A DNA stretch of 26,252 nt from MFAQ01 sp964592455 (GCA_964592455.1 CAZQDQ010000003.1:1-26252); one strand, 5' to 3'. Positions 7,148 through 14,680 are shown, counted from the stretch's first letter. Numbers and translations: made by a program. Notes: a model not told the origin generated them from the sequence alone.

Positions 7148-7435
7148 CTCCCCCGGCAGGGCTCGAACCTGCGACATCCTCCTTACTCGCTCCCCCCGCT
7201 TTCGCGAGGACGCGGGACTATCTCTTTCCCATTTCAACCAAAAAAGTCAAAGTAGGGACTGGGTACATAGTCTCTGAACCTTTCCACGACTTTAGGTCGG
7301 GACTCGGCTGCGGATTACCATATTCTTTCGAATGAAGGCTTCCCGACAATTCTCCCAATTTTTCATCCTGATGTTTCCATCAAGAGCTGCTAAGAAATCA
7401 CAGGGAGGCGCTCATACCAACTGAGCTACAGGGGA
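7148..7435 (-). tRNA. trnN(gtt): tRNA-Asn(GTT) interrupted by a group I intron
   Basis: The 5' exon (7400-7435) and 3' exon (7148-7185) join into a complete cloverleaf. It has acceptor TCCCCTG / CGGGGGA (one U-G pair), D-stem GCTC / GAGC, anticodon stem CCTCC / GGAGG, loop CTGTTAA, T-arm GCAGG-TTCGAGC-CCTGC and discriminator G as expected for Asn. The anticodon GTT is assembled across the junction: G34 and U35 come from the 5' exon, U36 from the 3' exon. CCA is not encoded. Without splicing the gene cannot give a functional tRNA. A possible promoter upstream is weak (TTGCTT-17-TAAAAT). Confidence 0.93.
7186..7399 (-). ncRNA. Group I self-splicing intron in tRNA-Asn
   Basis: The 214-nt insert has the diagnostic group I core on the minus strand: P element AATTGTCGGGA (7341-7351), Q element AATCCGCAGCC (7306-7316), R element GTTCAGAGACTA (7268-7279) and S element AAGAGATAGTCC (7215-7226). 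R and S pair as P7 (AGACTA / TAGTC). The 5' exon ends in U35, which can form the U-G splice pair of P1 with GCAG inside the intron (CUGU / GCAG). The intron ends in G (omega G). P2 (TGATG-GAAA-CATCA) and P5 (ATTC-GAAA-GAAT) carry GAAA tetraloops. No homing endonuclease ORF is present. The small size suggests a tRNA-type IC3 intron. Confidence 0.93.
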
Positions 7436-7506
7436 ATAAACAAAAGTACGTTCAATTAAGAACACATCATATTTTATCAACCACGACGCCCCCAAGCAAG
7501 CCTAAA

Positions 7507-7755
7507 TCACTTCTTTTTCTTTTTTACCGCCTTCACCTTCGACACAACGCTCTTAAACACTTTTTCGTCCCCATCTTCCTTCCCCCAAATCAAAAGATAA
7601 GCAATTGGCAAAAGTCCCACACTATTAATTAACATCAGCGCCACAAACCAAACAGGCTCTTTGCGCCTTGCTGCCCTCCACATAGCAAGCCCCTTCCAGG
7701 CTATATCCCATACAACCCAAAAACTAAGGCCCCAAAAGAAAAAAGGTGTTTGCAT
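7507..7755 (-). CDS. DUF5652 family small membrane protein
   Basis: This 82-aa protein starts MQTPFFFWGLSFWVVWDI and carries two hydrophobic helices (about residues 4-20 and 35-56), joined by the basic linker MWRAARRKEP and ending in a lysine-rich tail. This matches the DUF5652 pattern common in Patescibacteria; function unknown. The start is fixed by GGAGG 7 nt before this ATG, so the open frame reaching 7794 is not used. It follows the holin-like gene on the same strand at a 43-nt spacing. Confidence 0.75.
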   Translation of the reverse strand: MQTPFFFWGLSFWVVWDIAWKGLAMWRAARRKEPVWFVALMLINSVGLLPIAYLLIWGKEDGDEKVFKSVVSKVKAVKKKKK

Positions 7756-7798
7756 ATAACCACCTCCAAATATTGATTCCTTCCAGTACATCATATTT

Positions 7799-8140
7799 TT
7801 ATTTTAATTTTGATAAAACCATATTTACTAAAGCCAAAACAACTGAAGCGATTAAGGCTGTTCCAAAACTAGCCACACTAAACCCGTTTACAATTCTACT
7901 CATTACCATCATTAAAAAAGCATTAATAACAAAAGTGAACAAACCAAGAGTTATAAAGTTCACTGGTAACGTTAAAACCACCAAAACAGGCTTAAGAATC
8001 ATAGTTAAAATTCCCCACACCACCGCAATCACCACCAATACTTGAATATTTGCAATTACTATGCCTGGCACCAAGTAAGCAGTAATGTAAAAAGCCAAAG
8101 CATTTACTACTAAACTAGTTAACATATCTACTAATATCAT
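7799..8140 (-). CDS. YvlD-like / phage-holin-family-4 membrane protein
   Basis: The 113-aa protein has four hydrophobic helices and the family pattern: LVVNALAFYITAYLVPGI at the N-terminus, ILKPVLVVLTLPVNFITLGLF in the middle, and a FVINAFLMMV helix. Such proteins are annotated as the mycobacterial-phage holin superfamily but are usually chromosomal membrane proteins of unknown role. The start could be this ATG or the ATG five codons later; neither has a good Shine-Dalgarno. It is divergent from tdk, 14 nt apart. Confidence 0.8.
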   Translation of the reverse strand: MILVDMLTSLVVNALAFYITAYLVPGIVIANIQVLVVIAVVWGILTMILKPVLVVLTLPVNFITLGLFTFVINAFLMMVMSRIVNGFSVASFGTALIASVVLALVNMVLSKLK

Positions 8141-8147
8141 ATATCAT
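8119..8147 (+). promoter_or_regulatory. Promoter of tdk, leaderless type
   Basis: TTAACA and TATCAT (each 5/6 to consensus) are separated by exactly 17 bp, and the -10 box ends exactly 7 nt before the ATG. No Shine-Dalgarno is present. The element lies inside the start of the divergent holin-like gene. Confidence 0.6.
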
Positions 8148-8154
8148 AATTTCG

Positions 8155-8793
8155 ATGACAGAAAAACTCAAAGGTGTTTCCGGATCTATGTGTGCTGGTA
8201 AAACAGATCGCCTCATCGACATTGCGGAAAGAGAGGGCTATCGCAAGCATACAGTCCTTGCTTTTAAACCTGCAATAGACGACCGCTGGTCTAAAGACCA
8301 CCTTGTTTCCCGAGGTAAAGATGGTAAAAACTTAAGATATTATCCAGCGTACCCCATCAACTATTCACTTGAAATTTTAGAAATTGTTCAAAAATATCTC
8401 CAAACTAACCCAAAACTAGAGCTAATAATCATTGATGAGATTCAATTCTTTGATGAGCAAATTGTAAATGTTGTCAAACTTCTAACTGACATGGATATTC
8501 AAGTAACTTTTGGAGGACTTGCTCTCGACTTTCGTGGTGAACCATTTGGATCAATGCCAATTCTCCTTTCTCTTTGCGACGAAATTGAAAAACTAACTGC
8601 AATTTGCGAATATGAAAATGAAGGTGTACACTGCGGAAACGAAGCCACAAGAACCCAAAGATTAATAAACGGTAAACCTGCAAACTATACTGATCCAATT
8701 GTTCTTATCGGTGCCGAACAAAACTACCAAGCTCGCTGTATAAAACATCACGTTGTTCCCGGCAAACCCAAACCAAAGTTAGATCTCAGTTGA
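8155..8793 (+). CDS. tdk: Thymidine kinase (type II, TK1-like)
   Basis: The 212-aa enzyme phosphorylates thymidine with ATP in the salvage pathway. The Walker A loop GSMCAGKT is at residues 10-17, Walker B IIIDEIQFF near 93-100, and the lasso-type substrate segment GGLALDFRGEPFGSM near 120-134. A zinc site of the TK1 class is visible as CEYENEGVHC plus a later CIKHH. Length is standard for bacterial TK1 (about 190-220 aa). Salvage fits an organism with limited nucleotide biosynthesis. It ends in TGA, evidence that UGA is a stop codon here. The mRNA is probably leaderless. Confidence 0.95.
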   Translation: MTEKLKGVSGSMCAGKTDRLIDIAEREGYRKHTVLAFKPAIDDRWSKDHLVSRGKDGKNLRYYPAYPINYSLEILEIVQKYLQTNPKLELIIIDEIQFFDEQIVNVVKLLTDMDIQVTFGGLALDFRGEPFGSMPILLSLCDEIEKLTAICEYENEGVHCGNEATRTQRLINGKPANYTDPIVLIGAEQNYQARCIKHHVVPGKPKPKLDLS

Positions 8794-8852
8794 CAAATTT
8801 CAGATCTCAAAAAGTTTTAATTTGAAATTCATTCAATAATTCTGAAGCTGCA

Positions 8853-8927
8853 GAAGTGTTAGCAAAAGCGCACGCAGATACGCCCTGCCAGTCAGGAGCG
8901 ATGCGAGTACGCATTTTGCGATACTTC
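8853..8927 (-). repeat. Structured intergenic element C (family C/D)
   Basis: A nested inverted repeat 24 nt after the rpoD stop. The outer stem GAAGT / ACTTC, inner stem GCAAAA / TTTTGC and next stem GCG / CGC enclose a hairpin with a CCTG / CAGG stem. Element D at 23704-23788 has the same layout with different paired bases (GGAAT / ATTCC, GCAAAAA / TTTTTGC, CCG / CGG), so the pairing is conserved rather than the sequence. The remaining 8794-8852 is AT-rich with no other feature. Confidence 0.6.
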
Positions 8928-8951
8928 GAAGCAAATAGAATTTTGAATAAA

Positions 8952-10055
8952 CTATTCTAAGTAATCTTGCAACTTTCTTCTTCTACTGGGGTGTCGCAAC
9001 TTACGAAGCGCTTTACTCTCAATTTGCCTAATACGCTCTCTGGTAACTCCAAATACTTTTCCCACTTCTTCCAAAGTTAAAGGCTTGCTTCCATCTAAAC
9101 CAAACCTCATTCTCAAGACCTTACTTTCACGTTCGGTCAAAGAACTTAGTGCATCCTCCAGATTCTCGTGCATTAATTGACGCGAAGTCGACTCGTAAGG
9201 AGTTGCTTGTCTCTCATCTGGGATAAAGTCACCCAGCATCGAGTCCTCATCGTCACCAATCGGTGTTTCTAAAGATGTAGTCTTCTGAGCAATTTTTAGA
9301 ATTTCACGAACTTTATCTGGAGTAGTCTCCAGCTCTGCTGCCACCTCATCATCCGTTGGTTCTCTTCCAAGCTCCTGCATCAGTTTGCGCTGAGTTCTGA
9401 TGAGCTTGTTAATCGTCTCCACCATGTGCACTGGAATACGAATTGTTCTGGCTTGGTCAGCAATAGCTCTGGTAATTGCCTGACGAATCCACCAGGTAGC
9501 ATAAGTACTGAACTTAAAACCCTTGGTCCAATCGTACTTTTCTACCGCCCTAATTAAACCTTTGTTCCCTTCTTGAATCAGGTCCAAAAAGCTCATTCCT
9601 CTTCCCATATACTTTTTAGCAATAGACACAACCAAACGAAGATTAGATTTGGTGAGCATATCTTTAGCCCTCTCGTTTCCTCTCTCTACCTTCTGTGCCA
9701 AAGCAATTTCTTCATCTCTCTTTAAAAGTGGAATTCGTCCAATTTCCTTAAGATACATACGAACAGGGTCATTTACTTCAGTATCCTCCAGGCGAGACAA
9801 AGACTCCAACTCCTTCTCCAACTCTGAAGTAGCTTCTAAAATCTCCGCGTCCTGACCAGCCAAAACACTCTCAAAAACATCCACATCAGCCTTAAAAAGA
9901 ACCTCATAAAGGTAATCTAAGTCGTTTACCTGCTTTTCTGGATGCGGAAAATACTCTAGAATATCATCCTGAGTCACAAAACCCTGCTCTTTCCCTTGCT
10001 CAAGAATTAATTCGATCTTTTGGAGGTTGGACAATTGTCCCTTTTTATCGGCCAT
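8952..10055 (-). CDS. rpoD: RNA polymerase primary sigma factor (RpoD/SigA)
   Basis: The 367-aa sigma-70 protein carries region 1.1 (about residues 10-60), region 1.2 (NDPVRMYLKEIGRIPLLKRD), region 2 with DLIQEGNKGLIRAVEKYD and the -10-recognising FSTYATWWIRQAI, region 3, and region 4 with the -35 helix-turn-helix LEEVGKVFGVTRERIRQIE. It directs RNA polymerase to housekeeping promoters, in keeping with TTGACA/TATAAT promoters elsewhere in the window. The start is the ATG with GGGGAG 6 nt upstream; the frame upstream to 10073 is not needed. It follows dnaG by 27 nt, the classic primase-sigma operon without rpsU. Confidence 0.97.
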   Translation of the reverse strand: MADKKGQLSNLQKIELILEQGKEQGFVTQDDILEYFPHPEKQVNDLDYLYEVLFKADVDVFESVLAGQDAEILEATSELEKELESLSRLEDTEVNDPVRMYLKEIGRIPLLKRDEEIALAQKVERGNERAKDMLTKSNLRLVVSIAKKYMGRGMSFLDLIQEGNKGLIRAVEKYDWTKGFKFSTYATWWIRQAITRAIADQARTIRIPVHMVETINKLIRTQRKLMQELGREPTDDEVAAELETTPDKVREILKIAQKTTSLETPIGDDEDSMLGDFIPDERQATPYESTSRQLMHENLEDALSSLTERESKVLRMRFGLDGSKPLTLEEVGKVFGVTRERIRQIESKALRKLRHPSRRRKLQDYLE

Positions 10056-10082
10056 AATAGTCTCCCCTAGCATACCACATTT

Positions 10083-11849
10083 TTATGGCAAATCAACAGA
10101 AAAAAGCATATTTTCCCTTTCTCCTAAGTCTCTCATTTCTAGCAAAAGCTCTTCTTCATCTTTAGTTTGGCCTTTTTTTTCTGCTTCTTCAAGTTTGGCA
10201 GACAGCTCAATTCTTTGTTCTCGTATTTTTTCTCGTGCCAGGCTAACAGTTAACTCTTTTGTTTCCTTTTCATCAATTTCCAAGTCATCAGCCAACATAT
10301 ACATTTCGTTGGCCAAGTCCCTCATTTCCGCCGGCATATCTTTAATAAGATTAACTGCTACTGACCCATCCTTACCTTTTTCCAGAAGATAAGTTAGCGT
10401 CTTCCAAACACCACCTCTCCCAGTTAACCCAGACAGCACCTTTCTGGCCATTTTTATTAGATTTGGCTTTGTTAGTAAGTTAACAATCAACATTTTTGTC
10501 AATTTTTCAGTCTTTGTCTCCGAAGACGTCTGTTCCTTGTTTTTCAAAATAGCTCCCACCATTCTTCCGTTTCTACCCCTATCAATTTCACTTAATACAC
10601 TAGGCAAACTAACCCCAATTTTTTCTGCTAGTCTCTTTGCCCAAACTTCTCTAATAATTGTATTTTCTATTTTTGTCAAAAAAGGAATTACTTCTCCCAA
10701 CACTTTAGATATTCCGTCAACCGAATCAATTCCATAAATCGAAAAAGCTCTATTTAAAACAAACTCGTAAACATCAACCGCCTTTTCTACCATTTTTTTC
10801 CATGCTACTGGTGAGTTTCGGGAAATTTCGTCTGGGTCTTTACCACCTTCTAGTTGAACAACTTTTACAATCAAACCTCTTTTTTCAGAAAGATCTACCA
10901 ATCTTTTCATCGCTACGTAACCTGCTGTATCGGCGTCAAGTGATATATATATTTTTTCCGCAAGCCGTGCTATTGTTTCTACTTGGTCTTCAGTTATTGC
11001 TGTACCGCCAACAGCTACAGTTTCTGTCACTCCACTAATAAAAGAGCTTATTTGGTCCATTTGGCCTTCGACCAAAACAACCCTCTTAGATTCTCTAATC
11101 GCCTGCTTTGCCAAATGAAAACCAAACAACATTTTGCCTTTATGATAAATTTCTGTTTCTGGGGTATTTAAGTATTTTGGCTCACCTTCTTTTGAGCTAC
11201 CTGGTAATACTCTCCCGGTAAAACCAACCACCCTTCCTCCTGCATCAAACAAGGGAAACATTATCCGACCACGGAATTTATCATAATAACCTCCGTTTTG
11301 TTTCTTTATCACCAAGCCAGCTCTCTCCAGTAAGTCTGGCTTGTAACCCTTTTTTTGTGTCAGATATTTTATAAGACCATCCCAAGATGGCAAAGAAAAA
11401 CCTATTTTATAAGTTTCTATTACTTTCTTGTCTATCTTCCTAAGCTTCAAATATTTCCTCGCTTCTTCTCCAGATCTACTTTCTACAAGAATCCAATTGT
11501 AGTACCTTGTCACTAGTTCCATCAGCTGATACAAGTCCGCACTCACATCTCCAAATTGATTTTTCTTCCTTTCCAACTTAATACCTACTCTCGCAGCTAA
11601 ACGCTCCAATGCCTGTAAAAAATCAATTCCTTCTATATCCATTACAAACTTAATAACATCACCTCCAGCACCACAGCCAAAACACTTAAACAAATTTAAT
11701 TCGTCATTTACTAAAAAAGACGGTGTCTTTTCTTTGTGAAATGGACACAAACCCTTGTGATGTCTGCCACTCTTTTTTAATGACACATATTGGCCTACAA
11801 TATCCACAATATTATTCTTCTGTTTTATTTCATCAACTTGGTCATTCAT
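10083..11849 (-). CDS. dnaG: DNA primase
   Basis: The 588-aa replication primase synthesises RNA primers at the fork. The N-terminal CHC2 zinc domain has C35, H38, C56 and C59. The catalytic TOPRIM domain has VLVEGQMD (E261, D265) and SLDADTAG (D305, D307). The C-terminal region (about 430-588) is helix-rich and should be the DnaB-interacting domain, although it is divergent and ends in a charged, coiled-coil-like segment. Length is normal (about 580-600 aa). It sits just downstream of a VTT protein gene and upstream of rpoD. Only a weak AAGG signal precedes the ATG. Confidence 0.96.
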   Translation of the reverse strand: MNDQVDEIKQKNNIVDIVGQYVSLKKSGRHHKGLCPFHKEKTPSFLVNDELNLFKCFGCGAGGDVIKFVMDIEGIDFLQALERLAARVGIKLERKKNQFGDVSADLYQLMELVTRYYNWILVESRSGEEARKYLKLRKIDKKVIETYKIGFSLPSWDGLIKYLTQKKGYKPDLLERAGLVIKKQNGGYYDKFRGRIMFPLFDAGGRVVGFTGRVLPGSSKEGEPKYLNTPETEIYHKGKMLFGFHLAKQAIRESKRVVLVEGQMDQISSFISGVTETVAVGGTAITEDQVETIARLAEKIYISLDADTAGYVAMKRLVDLSEKRGLIVKVVQLEGGKDPDEISRNSPVAWKKMVEKAVDVYEFVLNRAFSIYGIDSVDGISKVLGEVIPFLTKIENTIIREVWAKRLAEKIGVSLPSVLSEIDRGRNGRMVGAILKNKEQTSSETKTEKLTKMLIVNLLTKPNLIKMARKVLSGLTGRGGVWKTLTYLLEKGKDGSVAVNLIKDMPAEMRDLANEMYMLADDLEIDEKETKELTVSLAREKIREQRIELSAKLEEAEKKGQTKDEEELLLEMRDLGERENMLFSVDLP

Positions 11850-11860
11850 ACTTAAAAACC

Positions 11861-12502
11861 TTACTTCTCAATCAACTTCCTTATTCTATCCCTAAACCAA
11901 TAAATAGCAAACAAAATCAGTCCCAAAACCAATGACCACACCCCAATACTCATCAAATTATCTTTAACATAGATGTATATTTCCTCCAAATTACCATAAC
12001 CAAAATACCCAATCCAAATGTAAAGTAAGCTTCTAGCATAAAGCCCAAAAAATGTTGTTAAAACAAACGATTTTTTTGAATACTTAATAACCCCGCACGC
12101 CAAAGTCACGAGCAGCGTAGGAAATATTGGTATTGCTCTAAGTAAAAAAAGTAGTAAATCATCCCACCACCTACCTGTTAACATTTTTCCCCACTCTTCA
12201 ACTTCCTTTCTTGTAACACCCAAATACTGCCCGTACTTATCCAAAACCAAGATCGCCGCTTTGTCAGCTATAAAATAACCAAAAATAGCAATCAGGGTTT
12301 TTACAGCAACCCCAAGAGATACAACCAATATTAATTCCCAAAAAGGATAACCTTGTTCCTGAGCAATAACTGCTGCCGTAGTCATAATAAACGGAGATGG
12401 TATAGGTCCAACAATCTCTTCTATTAAAGAACCAAAGGCCACAAAAACCTCCAATCTTGTACTCTCTGCCATTCTCTGAAGCCACAATGTCACTCTATCC
12501 AT
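11861..12502 (-). CDS. VTT/DedA-type membrane protein, copy 2
   Basis: This 213-aa inner-membrane protein has about five helices. Its core FLLRAIPIFPTLLVTLACGVI corresponds to the conserved Arg-Pro loop of the DedA/VTT (SNARE-associated) family, involved in lipid scrambling or envelope maintenance. It is a clear paralogue of the neighbouring gene (shared PIPSPF-MTTAA, MLTGRWW / MLTGKWW, RAIPIFPT-LVT and WIGYFGY / WVGYFGY). Membrane segments also have basic ends (RDRIRKLIEK). It ends 11 nt before the dnaG start. A TAAAAT box lies 7 nt before the ATG. Confidence 0.78.
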   Translation of the reverse strand: MDRVTLWLQRMAESTRLEVFVAFGSLIEEIVGPIPSPFIMTTAAVIAQEQGYPFWELILVVSLGVAVKTLIAIFGYFIADKAAILVLDKYGQYLGVTRKEVEEWGKMLTGRWWDDLLLFLLRAIPIFPTLLVTLACGVIKYSKKSFVLTTFFGLYARSLLYIWIGYFGYGNLEEIYIYVKDNLMSIGVWSLVLGLILFAIYWFRDRIRKLIEK

Positions 12503-12509
12503 AAATATT

Positions 12510-12515
12510 ATTTTA
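12510..12515 (-). promoter_or_regulatory. Putative -10 box of VTT copy 2
   Basis: TAAAAT on the minus strand ends 7 nt before the ATG at 12502. It lies between the two paralogues, so copy 2 plus dnaG-rpoD may be transcribed from here. No convincing -35. Confidence 0.35.
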
Positions 12516-12534
12516 TTCTACAAGATAACAGGCT

Positions 12535-13191
12535 TTATTCTTCTCCAATAACCTTTTCAAACAGCCGATCTTTTAATTTCATCAACCCAAAAACAAATCC
12601 GACAAGCAACAAACAAAAGCCTATCAGTGTCCACACATTTTCTTTAAAATAACTAAAATATTTATTAAACTGATCGTATCCGAAGTAACCAACCCAAACA
12701 TAAAAATAGTTACGTACCAAAGTCCCAATAAAAGTTACTACTAAAAACGGCTTAACTGGATATTTAATAACTCCTGCCGCAATTGTCACTAGCGAGGTTG
12801 GAAAAATAGGTATGGCCCTAAGCAAAAACAAAACCACATCATTCCACCACTTACCAGTAAGCATAATCCCTATTTTTTCCACATTCCTGTGAGTGATACC
12901 AATATACTTTCCAAACTTTCCAACTATAATATCCTCCGCCTTATCTGTAATTACATAAAAAAACCAGGACATAAACACCTTTGCTAAAGCAGCTGCAACA
13001 CAAACAGATGAGACTTGCCACAAGTCTAAATTTTGTGCCTTAGCCACAAATGCCGCCGTTGTCATTACAAAAGGAGACGGAATTGGAACTATTATTTCTT
13101 CTAAAATAGACCCCAACACTACAAAATACTCCAATCTGATAGAAAGGGCTAACTTTTCTAACCAAGTTGTTATTGCGTCTACGTTTATCAT
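12535..13191 (-). CDS. VTT/DedA-type membrane protein, copy 1
   Basis: The 218-aa membrane protein has the same layout as its neighbour: an amphipathic head, a re-entrant VPIPSPFVMTTAA segment, the LLRAIPIFPTSLVTIAAGVI core, and a WVGYFGYDQF loop before a final helix. The family is linked to phospholipid scrambling and membrane homeostasis. The start is the ATG at 13189-13191. The open frame continues upstream only because it reads through the tRNA-Ser(GGA) gene. The ATG lies 4 nt after the encoded CCA of that tRNA and there is no Shine-Dalgarno, so tRNA 3' processing could create the mRNA 5' end. Confidence 0.8.
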   Translation of the reverse strand: MINVDAITTWLEKLALSIRLEYFVVLGSILEEIIVPIPSPFVMTTAAFVAKAQNLDLWQVSSVCVAAALAKVFMSWFFYVITDKAEDIIVGKFGKYIGITHRNVEKIGIMLTGKWWNDVVLFLLRAIPIFPTSLVTIAAGVIKYPVKPFLVVTFIGTLVRNYFYVWVGYFGYDQFNKYFSYFKENVWTLIGFCLLLVGFVFGLMKLKDRLFEKVIGEE

Positions 13192-13195
13192 GTTT

Positions 13196-13282
13196 TGGCG
13201 GAGGAGGTGGGATTCGAACCCACGTAGACTTGCGCCTGCACGCTTTCCAAGCGTGTGAAATAGACCACTATCCGACTCCTCC
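13196..13282 (-). tRNA. trnS(gga): tRNA-Ser(GGA), CCA encoded
   Basis: Class II tRNA with acceptor GGAGGAG / CTCCTCC, discriminator G, encoded CCA, anticodon stem CACGC / GCGTG with loop TTGGAAA (anticodon GGA at 13246-13248), a long variable arm, and T-arm GTGGG-TTCGAAT-CCCAC. Reads UCC and UCU. It lies immediately upstream of the VTT copy 1 gene in the same direction. Confidence 0.95.
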
Positions 13283-13307
13283 AATTTGACCTTCTAACCT
13301 TAATATT

Positions 13308-14060
13308 CTACCTCAACAGATCCAATGCAGATAGCATTTGACTAATACTATCTAGCACCACCGTCTCCGCTGGAAGCTCTCCTGTTCTATACATTGACCA
13401 GTTGTTTCCCTTGTGTAACCACATTGTTTTTGCGCCAATTGTTGCCCCTGCAATAATGTCTCCTCCCAAGCTATCTCCCAAAATAAGGCACTCTGACGGC
13501 AAAACTGACATTTGGACTGCGGCACCAAACCAATCATCTGGCCCTTTATGTCTATTTTCATCGACAATATTTATTGTCTCGAAGTACCCTCCAATTCCAG
13601 TACTTTCCAATTTTCTTTGGGTCCACTCAACATTAGCATGCGTCACCAGCGACATTCTTACTCCAGCCGATTTTAGTATTTCCAACATTGCCATAGCTCC
13701 TGGCTTCATTTTTGGTTCGTCAAAATATATTTTCATCAATACCTCTAAGTTTTTTACTGCCGATTCTCCATAACCTTCCCTTTCTTCAGTCATTCTCTGC
13801 ACCACTACTGACCATCTCTCTGGGTTAACACCTTGCTTTTTATATTCTTCATCATTGAATCTCTCCAAATCAGATCTTACAACTTCAAAACTTAAACCTG
13901 TTTCTTTGGAAACTATCTCCACAAACTCATCCATGTATTTTGTAAACAATTCACCAGTGCAAATCAATGTATCATCAAAGTCAAACAAAACAGCTTTTAT
14001 GTTTAAAATCTTCAGTCTCTCCCTAACTTCTTCAAAGAATCTGTCTTGGAATTTTTCCAT
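13308..14060 (-). CDS. HAD-superfamily hydrolase
   Basis: This 250-aa cytoplasmic phosphatase-type protein has the HAD motifs in order: motif I FDFDDTL (D27 nucleophile, D29), motif II LVTHAN, motif III Lys in RHKGPDD and motif IV LILGDSLGGD. The helical cap between about residues 35 and 110 marks subclass I (phosphoglycolate-phosphatase or pyrimidine-nucleotidase type). The substrate cannot be read from sequence. The start is the ATG after AGGA at 8-nt spacing; the longer frame upstream would pass through the terminator of the preceding gene. A standalone unit, with tRNA-Ser(GGA) following on the same strand. Confidence 0.85.
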   Translation of the reverse strand: MEKFQDRFFEEVRERLKILNIKAVLFDFDDTLICTGELFTKYMDEFVEIVSKETGLSFEVVRSDLERFNDEEYKKQGVNPERWSVVVQRMTEEREGYGESAVKNLEVLMKIYFDEPKMKPGAMAMLEILKSAGVRMSLVTHANVEWTQRKLESTGIGGYFETINIVDENRHKGPDDWFGAAVQMSVLPSECLILGDSLGGDIIAGATIGAKTMWLHKGNNWSMYRTGELPAETVVLDSISQMLSALDLLR

Positions 14061-14074
14061 GGCCAATCCTATCA

Positions 14075-14104
14075 CAAAAAAACACCCCGATAACAACAGG
14101 GTGT
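14075..14104 (-). terminator. Rho-independent terminator of the 158-aa gene
   Basis: On the minus strand ACACCC / GGGTGT with an 11-nt loop is followed by seven T. It lies between the 158-aa gene and the HAD gene, separating the two units. Confidence 0.8.
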
Positions 14105-14115
14105 AAATTTTAGTG

Positions 14116-14592
14116 CTAAGTGTAACTAACAGAGATCTTTCCCACAATCGATACTTCTTCTGGAGGTATCAAGTTAATAAAACAACCAGTCATATAGAAA
14201 GTAATTTCTTCACCTCTTGGATTCCACTTGCGCCGTTTATCCAATCTCTTTGCGACCACATACCAGCCATCAGGATAAACATCGTGCGGGCCATGGCCTG
14301 TTCCCCCACCTTGCATTTTTGCTTCGATCACAACATATTCAGCTTTTGCTCTTGTTAAATCAACAGATCCGTAATCCCGCCCAATCCACAAAGCCTCGCC
14401 TTTTGGCATCTTTTTGGTTTTCAGGACAATCTCAACAATCTCTTCGTCTGTTAAATGTTCTCTAACAATGTATTTGGGTGCATCTCGACCAACACGAATT
14501 CTCTTGTCATCAAGATCAAAGTTTTTTTCACCATAGATAAACTTTTTAGAGACTATCACATCTCCAACTTCAGGCAATCTCGATTTAGACAT
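14116..14592 (-). CDS. Hypothetical cytoplasmic protein (158 aa)
   Basis: I do not recognise the family. The sequence has no signal peptide or membrane segment. It begins MSKSRLPEVGDVIVSKKF and contains a Gly/His-rich GGGTGHGPHDVYPDGWYV segment in the middle and a basic KRLDKRRKWNPRGEE patch later. The beta-rich appearance suggests a small barrel or a nucleic-acid or ligand-binding fold, without proof. It has an excellent AAAAGGAG Shine-Dalgarno, a full consensus sigma-70 promoter and a strong terminator, so it is probably well expressed as a single-gene unit. Two inverted repeats around the promoter suggest control. Confidence 0.7.
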   Translation of the reverse strand: MSKSRLPEVGDVIVSKKFIYGEKNFDLDDKRIRVGRDAPKYIVREHLTDEEIVEIVLKTKKMPKGEALWIGRDYGSVDLTRAKAEYVVIEAKMQGGGTGHGPHDVYPDGWYVVAKRLDKRRKWNPRGEEITFYMTGCFINLIPPEEVSIVGKISVSYT

Positions 14593-14606
14593 AACCTTCT
14601 CCTTTT

Positions 14607-14660
14607 AGTGTACTTTACACACTATTATACAAAGACTATCCACCCGTGTCAAGGCGGGTG
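14607..14660 (-). promoter_or_regulatory. Consensus sigma-70 promoter with two inverted repeats
   Basis: On the minus strand a perfect TTGACA (14647-14652), 17-bp spacer and perfect TATAAT (14624-14629) drive the 158-aa gene. The -35 box lies in the loop of the inverted repeat CACCCG / CGGGTG (14641-14646, 14655-14660), and a second repeat AGTGT / ACACT (14607-14611, 14619-14623) covers the expected start site near 14617. Both fit operator positions. Confidence 0.75.
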
Positions 14661-14674
14661 TTCTTTGCTAAGAT
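14646..14674 (+). promoter_or_regulatory. Putative divergent promoter of the 105-aa gene
   Basis: GTGTCA and TAAGAT (each 4-5/6) are separated by 17 bp, with the -10 box 6 nt before the ATG at 14681. The -35 overlaps the -35 of the opposite promoter, so one regulator could control both. Confidence 0.4.
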
Positions 14675-14680
14675 AGTTAT

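Noticed and set aside
7044..7277. Open frame of 77 aa across the tRNA-Asn 3' exon
   Set aside because: Its SPGRARTCD-type peptide is the typical false translation of an antisense tRNA T-arm; the region is tRNA plus intron.
8853..8927. CRISPR repeat or origin-like element
   Set aside because: There is only one copy locally, with no regular spacers, no cas genes and no DnaA-box array; it fits a structured repeat family instead.
10027..10392. Open frame of 121 aa on the plus strand
   Set aside because: It lies inside the rpoD 5' end and dnaG 3' end on the opposite strand, has low-complexity Ser/Leu/Ile composition, and is a reverse-frame shadow.
13192..13284. N-terminal extension of VTT copy 1
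   Set aside because: The extra 31 codons are the tRNA-Ser(GGA) gene itself read as protein.
13402..14106. Plus-strand open frames of 123 and 83 aa
   Set aside because: They are antisense to the HAD gene, which has all four catalytic motifs.
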